Source: Caballeronia sp. SEWSISQ10-4 2
GTDB taxonomy: Bacteria; Pseudomonadota; Gammaproteobacteria; Burkholderiales; Burkholderiaceae
Assembly: GCF_030464885.1 (NCBI RefSeq)
Contig: NZ_JALPRJ010000051.1
Coordinates: 1-63,640, forward strand
Direction of reading: 5' to 3'
Length of the DNA stretch: 63,640 nucleotides
The position numbers and the translations under genes are program-made. Positions 23,719-32,312 of the stretch are shown here, one piece after another. Every line of letters starts with the position of its first letter. The first letter of the stretch is position 1. The notes beneath the pieces were generated by a model, which was given only the letters and a program-made list of their open reading frames with translations, searched no databases and was not told the DNA's origin.

Positions 23719-24402
23719 TTAATTGTGAGGCGGCTGATTGCCACCACCTCCGCCTTGTCCTCCACCGCCACCACCGTGACCGCCTTCGCCTCCGCGACCA
23801 CCGCCTTGTTCACCACCCCCGCCGCCGTGACTGGGCTGTGGGTTCGGAGGATGTCCGCCGCCCCCTTGTTGCCCCGGAGGGCGGCCCCCGGCCATGCCCT
23901 GACCTTGTTGTTGCGGAGGACGTCCGCCTTCGCCATGACCAGGTTGTGGCCCCTGCGGTGGACGGCCACCTTCGCCCGGCTCACGCCGTGGCGGCGGATG
24001 ACTCTCCCAGCGCGATCGGTCGTTATACCAAGGGCGGCCACGGTAATACCTGTCCCAATACGAGCCGATGGAAAACGTCACGATAGGTAAGCCGATCACC
24101 ATCCCGTACGTGAGGATCGGCACATTGTTGCCCTGATACGGATAGCTGAGATTTGCCCCGTAGACCCAGCCGCGCAAGTTGGGCACAACCACGTCGCACC
24201 ACGAATAGTCGCTGACGCAACCCATCACGGTGACGGGCACGCCGCCGGGCAACTGAGCCACGGCCGGATAATCTCCCGCGGGCCCGGCGAACATATAGAC
24301 CGGGCTATTGGTGTACGCCTGCTGCTGCGCGAACGCCGCGCCAGGCAGCGCCAACAGACCCGCAATCCCGGCGCATCCCCATTGAATCAACTGTTTTCGC
24401 AT
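23719..24402 (-). CDS. Secreted SH3-domain protein with Gly/Pro-rich tail
   Basis: A 227-residue exported protein. The ATG at 24402 follows GAGAGG; a signal peptide ends about residue 25 (ALPGAAFAQ). Residues 27-90 form a bacterial SH3-like domain (AGPAGDYPAVAQLPGGVPVT, then CSDYSWCDVVV-like ligand strand and GWVYGANL), with two cysteines. A short hydrophobic segment IGLPIVTFSIGSYWDRYYRGRP follows, and the last 90 residues are a low-complexity tail of Gly, Pro, Gln and His. Bacterial SH3 proteins often bind cell wall; the tail may be an unstructured surface extension. The repetitive DNA produces long false frames on the other strand. Confidence 0.88.
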   Translation of the reverse strand: MRKQLIQWGCAGIAGLLALPGAAFAQQQAYTNSPVYMFAGPAGDYPAVAQLPGGVPVTVMGCVSDYSWCDVVVPNLRGWVYGANLSYPYQGNNVPILTYGMVIGLPIVTFSIGSYWDRYYRGRPWYNDRSRWESHPPPRREPGEGGRPPQGPQPGHGEGGRPPQQQGQGMAGGRPPGQQGGGGHPPNPQPSHGGGGGEQGGGRGGEGGHGGGGGGQGGGGGNQPPHN

Positions 24403-24740
24403 ATGGCCTCTCATCGTGCGAGTGCAACTTCCGATGCTTATCTGCAACCGTCCCCGTAACAGCGGTTTCCGATCCGAAAATCCGATTATCGGACGATTTA
24501 AGCAGGTGTGGAGTTCACTTTTTGACGAGTCTATGCGCGTGACGCGCGGCAGAACAGAAAATCTACTGCGTCGGCGCAGCGCAAGGCTTTAAACATCGGC
24601 GACACGGCGATCCGCAGAGCCCGCTGTCGCGACGGCCAACACAGGTAAGGCCGCCGCTGCTGGAAGTTAGCCGCTTTGTAGAATGGCCGCCGATCTGCCA
24701 AAGTTAGTCTGTAGCGCAATCCAAATCAGAAGGACTTTCC
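24403..24740. other. Intergenic region between SH3 and GNAT genes
   Basis: This divergent spacer has no gene. It contains a 13-bp palindrome, TCCGATTATCGGA (24481-24493), about 80 bp upstream of the SH3-protein start, that could be an operator for that gene, and the GNAT ribosome site AAGGA at its right end. Confidence 0.4.
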
Positions 24741-25271
24741 ATGCTTGTTGGAATACGGGAGGCAACGGTCGAAGACGCGGAGGCCATCGCCAAGATCCAC
24801 GTGAACTCTTGGCAAGCGGCTTATCAGGGAATCTTGCCCGACGGTTACCTGGCGAAGCTGACTGTCGAGGCGCGCAGCGAGGCATGGCGTCAATCGATCA
24901 TGTCCGGAAGACCCCGGGTCCTGGTCGCCAACGCTAACACCGATACCGATGAAACGATTCTCGGCTGGATCGCATTCGGGCGCAGCCGGGACAGTGACAA
25001 GGGTTATCACTGGGCCGAGGTAGAGACGCTCTACATTGCCCCGGCGTTCTGGCGAAAGGGCGTGGGCAAGCGATTGATCGACGCTGCACGACATGTATTG
25101 AAGTCCGCCGGATATACGGACGTCGCGCTTTGGGTCTTGCTGGACAACCGTCGCGCGCGGGCCTTTTATAAACGAGCCGGCTTTGTCTGCGATAACTCCA
25201 GCAGAGGTGTCCAGCTCGGCGGCAAGTGGCTGACCGAGCTTCGATACTGTTGCTCTCTCAGCAGCGCCTGA
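24741..25271 (+). CDS. GNAT-family N-acetyltransferase
   Basis: A 176-residue GCN5-related acetyltransferase using acetyl-CoA. It begins VGIREATVEDAEAIAKIHVN, a common start for the RimI-like subgroup, then WAEVETLYIAPAFWRKGVGK with the pyrophosphate-binding RKGVGK (A motif) near residue 110, and VLLDNRRARAFYKRAGF near 137, the B motif. Acceptor substrate unknown; the subgroup acts on small amines or protein N-termini. AAGGA is seven bases before the ATG. It is 30 bp upstream of the TfoX-like gene, suggesting one transcript. Confidence 0.9.
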   Translation: MLVGIREATVEDAEAIAKIHVNSWQAAYQGILPDGYLAKLTVEARSEAWRQSIMSGRPRVLVANANTDTDETILGWIAFGRSRDSDKGYHWAEVETLYIAPAFWRKGVGKRLIDAARHVLKSAGYTDVALWVLLDNRRARAFYKRAGFVCDNSSRGVQLGGKWLTELRYCCSLSSA

Positions 25272-25301
25272 ATAGTGAAATCAACCAAACAGGAAAACGC
25301 C

Positions 25302-25631
25302 GTGGCACGCGACAAAGGTCTCGAAGAACTCTTAACCGATGAGCTTAGGGAAGAGCCAGGAATCACGGAAAAGGCAATGTTCGGCGGCTGGGTGTGGCTT
25401 GTGAACGGCAACCTTCTGTGTGGCGCCCGGGAAGACGGAATGCTGGTGCGGCTCGGCAAGGACAAGGATGTCTGGGCTCTTCAAATGCCCGGCATCGTTC
25501 CGATGATTTCACAAGGCCGTCGAATGCAAGGCTGGGTATGGGCCGCCCCGGAAGTCTATGGCAAAGACGCGCTACGCCGGAAGCTGTTGGACGCCGCTCT
25601 TGAGTTCGCACGGTCGCTACCGGCGAAATAA
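25302..25631 (+). CDS. TfoX N-terminal domain family protein
   Basis: A 109-residue protein matching the TfoX N-terminal domain: EKAMFGGWVWLVNGNLLCGA near residues 22-41, then DGMLVRLGKDK, a GRRMQGWVWA segment and a final helix LLDAALEFARSLPAK. In competence regulator TfoX this domain is linked to a second one; stand-alone copies are common and of unknown function. No ATG is near; the GTG at 25302 has AGGA at seven bases, better than the GTG at 25275. It is probably co-transcribed with the GNAT gene. Confidence 0.85.
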   Translation: MARDKGLEELLTDELREEPGITEKAMFGGWVWLVNGNLLCGAREDGMLVRLGKDKDVWALQMPGIVPMISQGRRMQGWVWAAPEVYGKDALRRKLLDAALEFARSLPAK

Positions 25632-25658
25632 ATCGAAGCAGTATCTGAGATGGTTGCA

Positions 25659-25686
25659 TTGGCGACACGCCATGTGACGTCGCCAA
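25659..25686. repeat. Inverted repeat between TfoX-like and GntR genes
   Basis: TTGGCGAC (25659-25666) and GTCGCCAA (25679-25686) form an eight-pair stem with a 12-base loop, 28 bp after the TfoX-like stop and 69 bp before the GntR start. There is no T-run, so it could be a weak terminator or an operator. Confidence 0.4.
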
Positions 25687-25754
25687 CAATTTGACGCAAC
25701 AAAATACGAGGGAAGTCATACAATCCTGTGCATGTATTACACCGAAAATCACGC

Positions 25755-26477
25755 ATGCAATCCGACAGCCGACTTCCCCGTTATCAACGCCTGCGCGACG
25801 AGCTTGCGTCGAAGATAGCTGAGCGTCGCTGGCAACCCGGCGACGCCATTCCCACAGAACAGGAACTTGCACAGAGCTTCGATCTCGCGGTTGGAACCGT
25901 GCGCAAGGCGATCGACCTGCTGGTAGCCGAAGGCCTGCTCGAACGTTATCAAGGGCGCGGCACGTTCGTCCGCCGCGCGAGTTTCGACGGTTCGCTGTTC
26001 CGCTTTTTCCGCTTCCAAAGCAAGTCGGGCGAGCGACGGATTCCGAAGAGCCAGATTCTGAAACGCAGCGTGGTGGAGGCGCCGTCCACCGTCGCGGCGA
26101 CGCTGCAGATCGCGCCTGGTGCCCATGTGATCCAGATGGCGCGGCTACGCTTGATCGAAGACGCACCTGTTTTGACCGAGGACATCTGGCTGCCGCTCGA
26201 CCGTTTTGCGGCGTTCGCCGACTTGCCGCTCGACTCCATCGGCGATCTGCTTTATCCCGTATACGAAGCGAAATGTAATCAGGTTGTCGCGTCGGCCACG
26301 GAAACCTTGACGGTCGAAGCGGCAAGCCCGAAACACTCGAAGCTGCTGGGAATCGAGAAGGGAACGCCGATCGTGGTGATCGAGCGGCTGGCCTACGGAT
26401 ACGACCGCCATCCGCTCGAATGGCGTCGCTCTCGCGGCCCGGCGAGCCAGTTCCTGTATCAGTCCGAGATACGCTGA
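25755..26477 (+). CDS. GntR-family (HutC type) transcriptional regulator
   Basis: A 240-residue GntR regulator. The N-terminal winged helix spans about residues 8-72 (PRYQRLRDELASKIAERRWQ, then IPTEQELAQSFDLAVGTVRK and LERYQGRGTFVRR); the C-terminal UTRA ligand domain covers about 90-240 with RLRLIEDAPVLTEDIWLP. Such proteins bind a small molecule in UTRA and release palindromic sites. The ATG at 25755 gives the family length; a GTG at 25728 is also in frame. It is convergent with the chemoreceptor gene. I suggest it controls chemoreceptor, transporter and amidohydrolase through the AACATATATATG motif. Confidence 0.9.
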   Translation: MQSDSRLPRYQRLRDELASKIAERRWQPGDAIPTEQELAQSFDLAVGTVRKAIDLLVAEGLLERYQGRGTFVRRASFDGSLFRFFRFQSKSGERRIPKSQILKRSVVEAPSTVAATLQIAPGAHVIQMARLRLIEDAPVLTEDIWLPLDRFAAFADLPLDSIGDLLYPVYEAKCNQVVASATETLTVEAASPKHSKLLGIEKGTPIVVIERLAYGYDRHPLEWRRSRGPASQFLYQSEIR

Positions 26478-26496
26478 ACCGCTCGCCTGAGCGTGT

Positions 26497-28068
26497 TCAG
26501 AACGTCCGTGCTTCCGGGCTCACGCTGAAAATCGCGAGCGCGTCTTTCAACGACTTCGCCTGATCCTCGAGCGATTGCGCCGCAGCTGCGGCCTCTTCCA
26601 CCAGCGCGGCGTTCTGCTGCGTGACGGCGTCCATCTGCGTGACGGCGGTGGCGACCTGGCTGATGCCGCGGCTCTGTTCACCCGATGCCGCCGAGATCTC
26701 GCTCATGATGTCGGTCACGCGCTTCACGGCCTGCGTGATCTGCGTCATCGTCGTGCCTGCTTCTCCAACGAGTCCCGAGCCCGCACTCACCCGCTCCACC
26801 GATGTATCGATCAGGTCCTTGATCTCTTTCGCCGCGCTGGACGATCGTTGTGCGAGGCTGCGCACTTCGCCCGCCACGACCGCGAACCCGCGGCCTTCCT
26901 CGCCCGCGCGAGCGGCTTCCACGGCTGCGTTAAGCGCCAGGATGTTGGTCTGGAACGCGATCCCTTCAATGATCGTGATGATGTCCGCGATCTTTGCTGA
27001 ACTCTTCGAAATATCGGCCATGGTCGATATCACGTTGTCGACCACCGTGCTCCCGTGGCTCGCAATCGCCGATGCGTTCGCGGCGAGCGTGGCGGCCTGG
27101 GTGGCGTTGTCGGCGTTGCGTTCGACGGTGCCGCTGATCTGCTCCATGCTCGCCGCAGTCTCCTGCAACGAGGCCGCCTGCTGCTCGGTACGCGATGACA
27201 GGTCGGTGTTACCCGATGCAATCTCGCCGGCCGCAACAGTAATCGATTCCGCTGAATGGCGAATGTGCCGCACGGTGGTCGCGAGTTCGGTCTGCATGCG
27301 GCGCAACGCGCCTTGCAACTGGCCGATTTCGTTGTCGCTTTCCACGACGATCGGCGTACGCAGGTCGCCGCCGGCAATGCGCTCGAAGTCGGCGGCCATC
27401 GCCGTGATCGGCTTGACGACCAGGCGCGTCAACACAATCCGCACCGTGACACCAATCGCCAGCGCCAGCAGCGCGCATGCGGCCAGCACCATATTCACGA
27501 CGTCGGCGGTTGTCTCCGCGGCTTCGAAACGCTGCTGGGCACGCGTCGATACATAGCCGAGTAATGGCTGCGAAAGCTGGTCGAACTGGTTGTATAGCGG
27601 GCTGCTGAACTGCATCTGGATACGTTTATACGCGTCGAAGTCTTTCGCTTCGAGCGCGTCGAACTCCGGCATGATGCCTTTTTGCATCATTGCGGCGTGC
27701 TTGGCGGCGGCGTCGGTAATGAGCGCTTGCGCGTCACCCGATACCGGCAACGCGGCAAACACATCCCACTGCTTTTGCGATTCGTTGCAGTACTCGTGGG
27801 CCGCGGCCAGTTGCTTCGCGGCGGCGTCGGCCTTGTTATCGGTGGTCAGCGATTCATAGCGGTTCTTCGCCGAGCGGCAACGCAACAGCAACTCGGAACT
27901 GCGAGTCAAAGCCGTGCTCCCCGCCAGATCGTGCTCGTACATACCGCTGAGCGCGTGGTTTGCCCGGCCTAGCGAAACAAATGCACACGTTCCGACAACG
28001 AGCACCAGCAAGACGAACACGCTTGTCGCAAGGCTCAAGCCTGTCTTGATTGAAAGGTTTCTAAGCAC
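26497..28068 (-). CDS. Methyl-accepting chemotaxis protein
   Basis: A 523-residue membrane chemoreceptor starting with GTG. A first membrane helix lies at about residues 10-32, a four-helix-bundle periplasmic sensor at about 33-188 (with two cysteines, in LLRCRSAKNRY and HEYCNESQKQ), a second membrane helix at about 189-211, HAMP (RLVVKPITAMAADFERIAGG) to about 265, and the methyl-accepting coiled coil with the signalling tip IEGIAFQTNILALNAAVEAA near 370-390. There is no C-terminal NWETF pentapeptide. The sensor looks like the TarH/4HB type, ligand unknown. Its promoter carries the same AT-rich motif as the next operon. Confidence 0.93.
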   Translation of the reverse strand: MLRNLSIKTGLSLATSVFVLLVLVVGTCAFVSLGRANHALSGMYEHDLAGSTALTRSSELLLRCRSAKNRYESLTTDNKADAAAKQLAAAHEYCNESQKQWDVFAALPVSGDAQALITDAAAKHAAMMQKGIMPEFDALEAKDFDAYKRIQMQFSSPLYNQFDQLSQPLLGYVSTRAQQRFEAAETTADVVNMVLAACALLALAIGVTVRIVLTRLVVKPITAMAADFERIAGGDLRTPIVVESDNEIGQLQGALRRMQTELATTVRHIRHSAESITVAAGEIASGNTDLSSRTEQQAASLQETAASMEQISGTVERNADNATQAATLAANASAIASHGSTVVDNVISTMADISKSSAKIADIITIIEGIAFQTNILALNAAVEAARAGEEGRGFAVVAGEVRSLAQRSSSAAKEIKDLIDTSVERVSAGSGLVGEAGTTMTQITQAVKRVTDIMSEISAASGEQSRGISQVATAVTQMDAVTQQNAALVEEAAAAAQSLEDQAKSLKDALAIFSVSPEARTF

Positions 28069-28091
28069 TGTCCGTTGGCCTCAATGATATG

Positions 28092-28103
28092 AACATATAT
28101 ATG
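28092..28103. promoter_or_regulatory. AT-rich site upstream of the chemoreceptor gene
   Basis: AACATATATATG lies 24-35 bp upstream of the chemoreceptor start and is followed by ACTATGTTT. The same 12-mer occurs within the palindrome at 30338-30353 upstream of the MFS/amidohydrolase operon, making both candidate sites of the neighbouring HutC-type GntR regulator. Confidence 0.6.
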
Positions 28104-28173
28104 ACTATGTTTAACGGACCGAGAACAGAAGACTTGAGTTTTTTTCCTGTTACCGGCTCTTAGCTATCTGTTT

Positions 28174-29007
28174 CTAGCGAAAGTGGAACAGCTCCGCAGG
28201 CGTGTCGATCAACACGGCCTGTCGATGTGACGCATCGGTGACAAGACGGTGCAGGTCGTTTATCGCGCGTTGGGGATCGCAGACTTGCTCGAACTGGGTG
28301 TGCGGCCAGTCCGTGCCCCAGAGCAAGCGGTCGACGCCGAAAGCGGGCAGCAGTGCGGCCCAGGCGCTCGCGGCCGTCGCGAAGGTCGCTTTCGCATCCC
28401 CCGGTTTTGCGCTTACCCGATACGCCGCCGAACCCTTCACCCACACGCGCCCCGTTTGGCCGAGCGAGACCAGGTGCGCGAAACCCGGGTCGCCCATGCA
28501 GAGCGCGGGATCGAAGCGGCCGAAATGATCGATCACGATCCGCACGCCGCTCGCCAGCAGGGCGGGCGTCACTTGGTCCAGTCGCCCCGCGTCGATCTGC
28601 ATTTCGAGGTGCCAGTCGAGCACGACCATTCGCGATAGCAGGGCGGTCCAGTGGTGATCGGCGAAATCGGGCAGTTGCGCGCCGATCAGGTTCGCGCGAA
28701 TTCCCACGACCCCCCGTGCATGCCAATCGTCGATATAACCGAGGGCGTTCTCCGGATCGGCCATCACGACGCCGCGCAATTGCTGCGGATAAGCGTCGAG
28801 ACACGCGAGCAGATAACTGTTGTCGAAGCCGAGGAAGCTGGGCTGGATCAGCACGCCATGGGACATTCCGATGCTCGCGAGCATCGCCCGGTAGCGATCC
28901 GGCGTGGCATCGTAGGCCGGCGCGTAACGCCGGCCGGCTGTGAGCGGCAGGTCTCGCGTGAAGACGTGGGCATGCGTGTCGATGCCGGTAATAAGGCTAT
29001 CGGTCAT
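28174..29007 (-). CDS. Amidohydrolase-related (LigI-like) metal hydrolase
   Basis: A 277-residue TIM-barrel hydrolase of the amidohydrolase-related family that includes 2-pyrone-4,6-dicarboxylate lactonase. It begins GIDTHAHVFTRDL (metal-binding HxH at about residues 12-14), continues with GVVGIRANLIG, LDWHLEMQID, IVIDHFGRFDP and ends with LLWGTDWPHTQ, where the aspartate of GTDWPH is the catalytic base. The group hydrolyses lactones and related cyclic compounds. It lies six bases after the MFS carrier gene, so both belong to one operon; I infer that the carrier imports a lactone or its hydrolysis precursor. Confidence 0.88.
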   Translation of the reverse strand: MTDSLITGIDTHAHVFTRDLPLTAGRRYAPAYDATPDRYRAMLASIGMSHGVLIQPSFLGFDNSYLLACLDAYPQQLRGVVMADPENALGYIDDWHARGVVGIRANLIGAQLPDFADHHWTALLSRMVVLDWHLEMQIDAGRLDQVTPALLASGVRIVIDHFGRFDPALCMGDPGFAHLVSLGQTGRVWVKGSAAYRVSAKPGDAKATFATAASAWAALLPAFGVDRLLWGTDWPHTQFEQVCDPQRAINDLHRLVTDASHRQAVLIDTPAELFHFR

Positions 29008-29013
29008 GATTGT

Positions 29014-30261
29014 CTATGCCGCAACGTCTTCAGTGAGCGTGCGCCCGCGCGTTTCCGGCAGCATCATCACGCTGACGGCAACGATCGCATAAGCGAACGC
29101 CGCGTCCACGCCGATTGCAAACCCGAGCGAATACTTCGCGGCCAGATGTCCGACCATCACCGGGAATCCGGCGGACACCACCCGGCCGAAGTTGTAGCAA
29201 AAACCCACGCCCGTGCCACGCGTGCCGCGCGGATAGAGTTCGTTGAACAACGCGCCCATGCTGGCCGGAATGCCGGCTGCGAAGAAGCCGAGCGGGAAGC
29301 CGAGCGCCAGCATCGCGTGATTGGAGAGCGGCACGAACAAGTACACGATCACCGTCGCCACGCAGCATACGGAGAAAAACAGGATGGTCTGGCGGCGCCC
29401 GATCCGGTCCAGCAACTGGGACGCGGCGAGACAGCCCAAGAAGAATGCCGCGATGATCACCGCCAGATAACCGCCGGTGCTCAGCACCGAAAGATGGCGC
29501 TCGGTTTTCAGGTAGGTCGGCAGCCAGGTGGTCAGGGCGGAATACCCGCCGTGTGCACCCACGCCGAGCAGGCCGCCGATCAGTGTCATGCGCAATACGT
29601 CCGGCGCAAAGATCGACAGCAGGGGCGTGCGTTTTTTCGCGCCGTTCAGTGCCGCGGTCTTGGGTACGGGCGCAACGGGTTCCTTCACGTTGCGCCGGAT
29701 GTAGATGATCAGGAGCGCCGGCAGGATGCCGATGGCGAACATCACGCGCCAGCCCATGTCGGGGGACATGAACGAAAACACGGCCGCATAGAGCAGCACG
29801 GCCCCGGCCCAGCCCACGGCCCACGCGCTTTGCACGGCGCCCATCGCCTTGCCGCGATGCTCGTTGCGGATCGTCTCCGCCATCAGCACCGCGCCCGCTG
29901 CCCATTCGCCGCCGAAGCCAAAACCCTGCAGCGCCTTCAGCACGATGAACTGCGGATAGTTTTGCGCGAACGCCGACAGCAACGTGAACACGGAGAAGAA
30001 AATCACGGTGACCTGCAGCGTCTTCACGCGGCCGTACCGGTCTGCCGCCGCGCCGCAGATCCATCCGCCAAGCGCCGACGCCACCAGCGTGACACCGCTT
30101 ACGAGGCCCGCCTGGGTCTTGCTGATGCCCCATTCAGCGATGATCGCGGGAATGACAAGACTGAACATCTGGACATCGAGGGCGTCGAGCGCCCAGCCGC
30201 CGAAACACGCCCAGAACGTGTATCGCTCACCTTGAGAAACCTGCCGGTACCAGGAAAACAT
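29014..30261 (-). CDS. MFS transporter of the amidohydrolase operon
   Basis: A 415-residue MFS protein with 12 predicted helices, closest in pattern to the sialate/lactate:H+ symporter (SHS) group: FWACFGGWALDALDVQMFSL in helix 1, AADRYGRVKTLQ between helices 2 and 3, LKALQGFGFGGEWAAGAVLM in helix 4-5, and LDRIGRRQTILF in the second half. The ATG at 30261 is preceded by GGAGA and fits the family start; upstream in-frame starts at 30327 are less likely. First gene of the operon with the amidohydrolase. The palindrome at 30338-30353 lies 77-92 bp upstream. Confidence 0.9.
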   Translation of the reverse strand: MFSWYRQVSQGERYTFWACFGGWALDALDVQMFSLVIPAIIAEWGISKTQAGLVSGVTLVASALGGWICGAAADRYGRVKTLQVTVIFFSVFTLLSAFAQNYPQFIVLKALQGFGFGGEWAAGAVLMAETIRNEHRGKAMGAVQSAWAVGWAGAVLLYAAVFSFMSPDMGWRVMFAIGILPALLIIYIRRNVKEPVAPVPKTAALNGAKKRTPLLSIFAPDVLRMTLIGGLLGVGAHGGYSALTTWLPTYLKTERHLSVLSTGGYLAVIIAAFFLGCLAASQLLDRIGRRQTILFFSVCCVATVIVYLFVPLSNHAMLALGFPLGFFAAGIPASMGALFNELYPRGTRGTGVGFCYNFGRVVSAGFPVMVGHLAAKYSLGFAIGVDAAFAYAIVAVSVMMLPETRGRTLTEDVAA

Positions 30262-30337
30262 CGAGTCTCCGTGCGTCTTTGTCGTGCTTTGGATGAATGA
30301 GGCGAATCGAGATTGACCCATAGTCAACCATTCGATG

Positions 30338-30353
30338 AAACATATATATGTTT
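30338..30353. promoter_or_regulatory. Perfect AT-rich palindrome upstream of the MFS/amidohydrolase operon
   Basis: AAACATATATATGTTT is a perfect 16-bp palindrome, 77-92 bp upstream of the MFS start. Its core AACATATATATG recurs upstream of the chemoreceptor gene at 28092. It is a good candidate site for the HutC-type GntR regulator encoded at 25755. Confidence 0.65.
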
Positions 30354-30407
30354 ATATGAATGGTGAATCCATGGCATAGGTGTTTACCCGTTATCGGCAG
30401 GTGGCAC

Positions 30408-31907
30408 TCAGACTTTAGCGTTTGTCTTTGGCGCCTTGGCCGTTGGGTTCAACATGGACCGTACGATCTGGGCAAGCCTGCCGACGGCTTCGTCGGCGTG
30501 TGCTGCGGCCACGCCTGCATAACCCAGCAGAAGGCCGTTGTAGCGAGCGGCTCTTCCCCGGGCCAGACAGAATGTGCTGACCGGTGCGACCCATAACCCG
30601 GCTGATCGAGCGGCACGGCACACATCCACGTCGACGAGCGGCACGTTCAGCCGTACCGTCAGATGCATGCCACCGGCGTCGCCTGAAATGGTCACGGCCT
30701 CGCCGAAGTGGCGCTGGAGCGCACTGATCAATGCAACGCGCCTCTGCGCATACAGCACCCTCATGCGTCGCAGGTGGCGGGTGTATGCGCCGCTTCGCAT
30801 GAAATCGGCGAGCGCCAGTTGATCGGCGACGCGGCCTTGACGAGAGATCTCGCCGAGCGTGTGGGCAAACTCGCTAGACAGAGCGGCCGGCACGACCATA
30901 AAGCCGATCCGCAGCGCCGGGAACATGGTTTTACTGAAGGTGCCGAGATAGACGACGGGCGTATCCGCCGCCAGTCCCTGCATGGCGGCGAACGGAGAAC
31001 CGGTGTGACGGAATTCGCTGTCGTAATCGTCTTCAATGACCCATGCACCGTGTTCCCGTGCGCGCTCGATCATGTCCATCCGCCGTTCGATGCTGAGCAC
31101 GCTGCCAAGCGGATACTGATGCGAAGGTGTGACGTAGATAAGTCTGGGCGGTGAGGTCGCCCAATCCATCGGCGATGGCGCGATGCCGTCAGCATCGACA
31201 GGTATGGGTAAAAGCGTGAGGTTAGCGCCCTGAAACGCGGCGCGCGCACCGATGTGTCCGGGTTCTTCGATCCACACCCGGTCGCCGGCATCGGCCAGCA
31301 TTCGCGCGCACAGATCGAGGCTGGTCTGCGTGCCGTCCGTGATGAACACTTGCCCGACGTCACATCGTACGCCCCGCGATACCTTCAGATAGTCGACCAG
31401 CGCGTGCCGAAGGTCGGGCAGGCCCGCGCTGCTTGCGTAACCGAGATCCGCCGCGTCCAGACTGCGCCACGCGCGGGCGATGGCTGCCCGCCATGGCCGC
31501 ATCGGAAACTCGTCGAAGGCGGGCAGGCCGGGACGAAACGAAATGGGGGTCTCGCGGGTGGGCGGCTCACGCCTCAATCCGTCGACGCGGCGCGACAATC
31601 TCGCCGAAGCCGTTTTGTGCCCGGTCGACTTCAGCAGCGATGCCGCGCCGACCCGCGCGACGACCGAGCCTTGGCGGCTAACGTCGAGAAAGCCTTCCTC
31701 CGCGAGTTGCTCGTAGGCGAACATCGCCGAGTTCCGCGCGATACCCAGTTCTTTCGCTAACGCGCGCGTTGCCGGTAAGCGCGTAGCTGCCGGGAGCAGA
31801 CCTTCCAGGATGGCATCGCGCAACGCTTCATACAGCATTCGCTGCTGCGTTATTTTTCTGCCGTCTAGCCGGGCAGTGAATGAAGAAAACAGCAGTGCAA
31901 GGTCCAT
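30408..31907 (-). CDS. MocR-type GntR/aminotransferase regulator
   Basis: A 499-residue MocR (PdxR-like) regulator: a winged-helix GntR domain at about 18-85 (YEALRDAILEGLLPAATRLPATRALAKEL) joined to a fold type I aminotransferase-like domain at about 115-480. The pyridoxal-phosphate lysine is present in YLGTFSKTMFPALRIG, and the phosphate pocket aspartate is in WVIEDDYDSEFRH. These proteins sense pyridoxal phosphate and an amino compound and regulate the gene next door. The ATG at 31907 marks the family start; the open frame extends upstream to 32114. It diverges from a candidate small ORF and a GNAT gene, the usual arrangement. Confidence 0.9.
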   Translation of the reverse strand: MDLALLFSSFTARLDGRKITQQRMLYEALRDAILEGLLPAATRLPATRALAKELGIARNSAMFAYEQLAEEGFLDVSRQGSVVARVGAASLLKSTGHKTASARLSRRVDGLRREPPTRETPISFRPGLPAFDEFPMRPWRAAIARAWRSLDAADLGYASSAGLPDLRHALVDYLKVSRGVRCDVGQVFITDGTQTSLDLCARMLADAGDRVWIEEPGHIGARAAFQGANLTLLPIPVDADGIAPSPMDWATSPPRLIYVTPSHQYPLGSVLSIERRMDMIERAREHGAWVIEDDYDSEFRHTGSPFAAMQGLAADTPVVYLGTFSKTMFPALRIGFMVVPAALSSEFAHTLGEISRQGRVADQLALADFMRSGAYTRHLRRMRVLYAQRRVALISALQRHFGEAVTISGDAGGMHLTVRLNVPLVDVDVCRAARSAGLWVAPVSTFCLARGRAARYNGLLLGYAGVAAAHADEAVGRLAQIVRSMLNPTAKAPKTNAKV

Positions 31908-32012
31908 GCGGGAGTCCGGCTGTGGCTCTAGTTCGAATGAGTTTATTGGGTCTATGAATGGTGCCAACACTATTTTATTCTTATAACCGACCTGACGAGC
32001 CGGAGAAGCACG
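31908..32012. other. Divergent promoter region of the MocR gene
   Basis: The spacer between the MocR start and the next plus-strand candidate at 32013 is AT-rich around 31970-31990 and probably holds the divergent promoters and MocR site. I do not see the two direct repeats that MocR proteins often bind, so no operator is assigned. Confidence 0.4.
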
Positions 32013-32189
32013 ATGCGAACGACTACACGACAACTTGAAACGCGTGCTTTCGCATGGAATCTTGTTCGGCTGCTGCTTGCCGCAGTGCTCATCGCGGCGC
32101 TCGCGTTCGCTCACCCTATTCGTCGCATAGCTGACGCGTCGAAGAGAAATGTCGAGTTATGCGTGGCAAGCCGCACCGCCGGAGCGTGA
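32013..32189 (+). CDS. Candidate small single-helix membrane protein
   Basis: A 58-codon frame starting with ATG after GGAGAAG at good spacing. It encodes a basic N-terminus, a hydrophobic helix LVRLLLAAVLIAALAFA near residues 17-33, and a basic C-terminus. It lies in the divergent gap between the MocR regulator and the GNAT gene, in the same direction as GNAT, ending 123 bp before it. No family is recognised. The membrane helix and ribosome site favour a real small protein, but such a frame can arise by chance in GC-rich DNA. Confidence 0.4.
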   Translation: MRTTTRQLETRAFAWNLVRLLLAAVLIAALAFAHPIRRIADASKRNVELCVASRTAGA

Positions 32190-32312
32190 GAAAAGCAAAC
32201 GCGGGCTCTTCAGCCGGCGGAGCGCTACACGGTGCTCGGCGACTGCGCTGCTTCTACATGACGCACCATGCCAACCGCGGCCACCGGGCCGCTAATCACT
32301 CAAGCACTCGAT

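Noticed and set aside
23719..24000. Gly/Pro-rich tail repeats read as possible DNA tandem repeats
   Set aside because: The repeats are irregular low-complexity codons inside a coding tail, without a fixed period.
28651..30300. 549-codon plus-strand frame antisense to the amidohydrolase and MFS genes
   Set aside because: No motifs and the opposite strand encodes two clear proteins.
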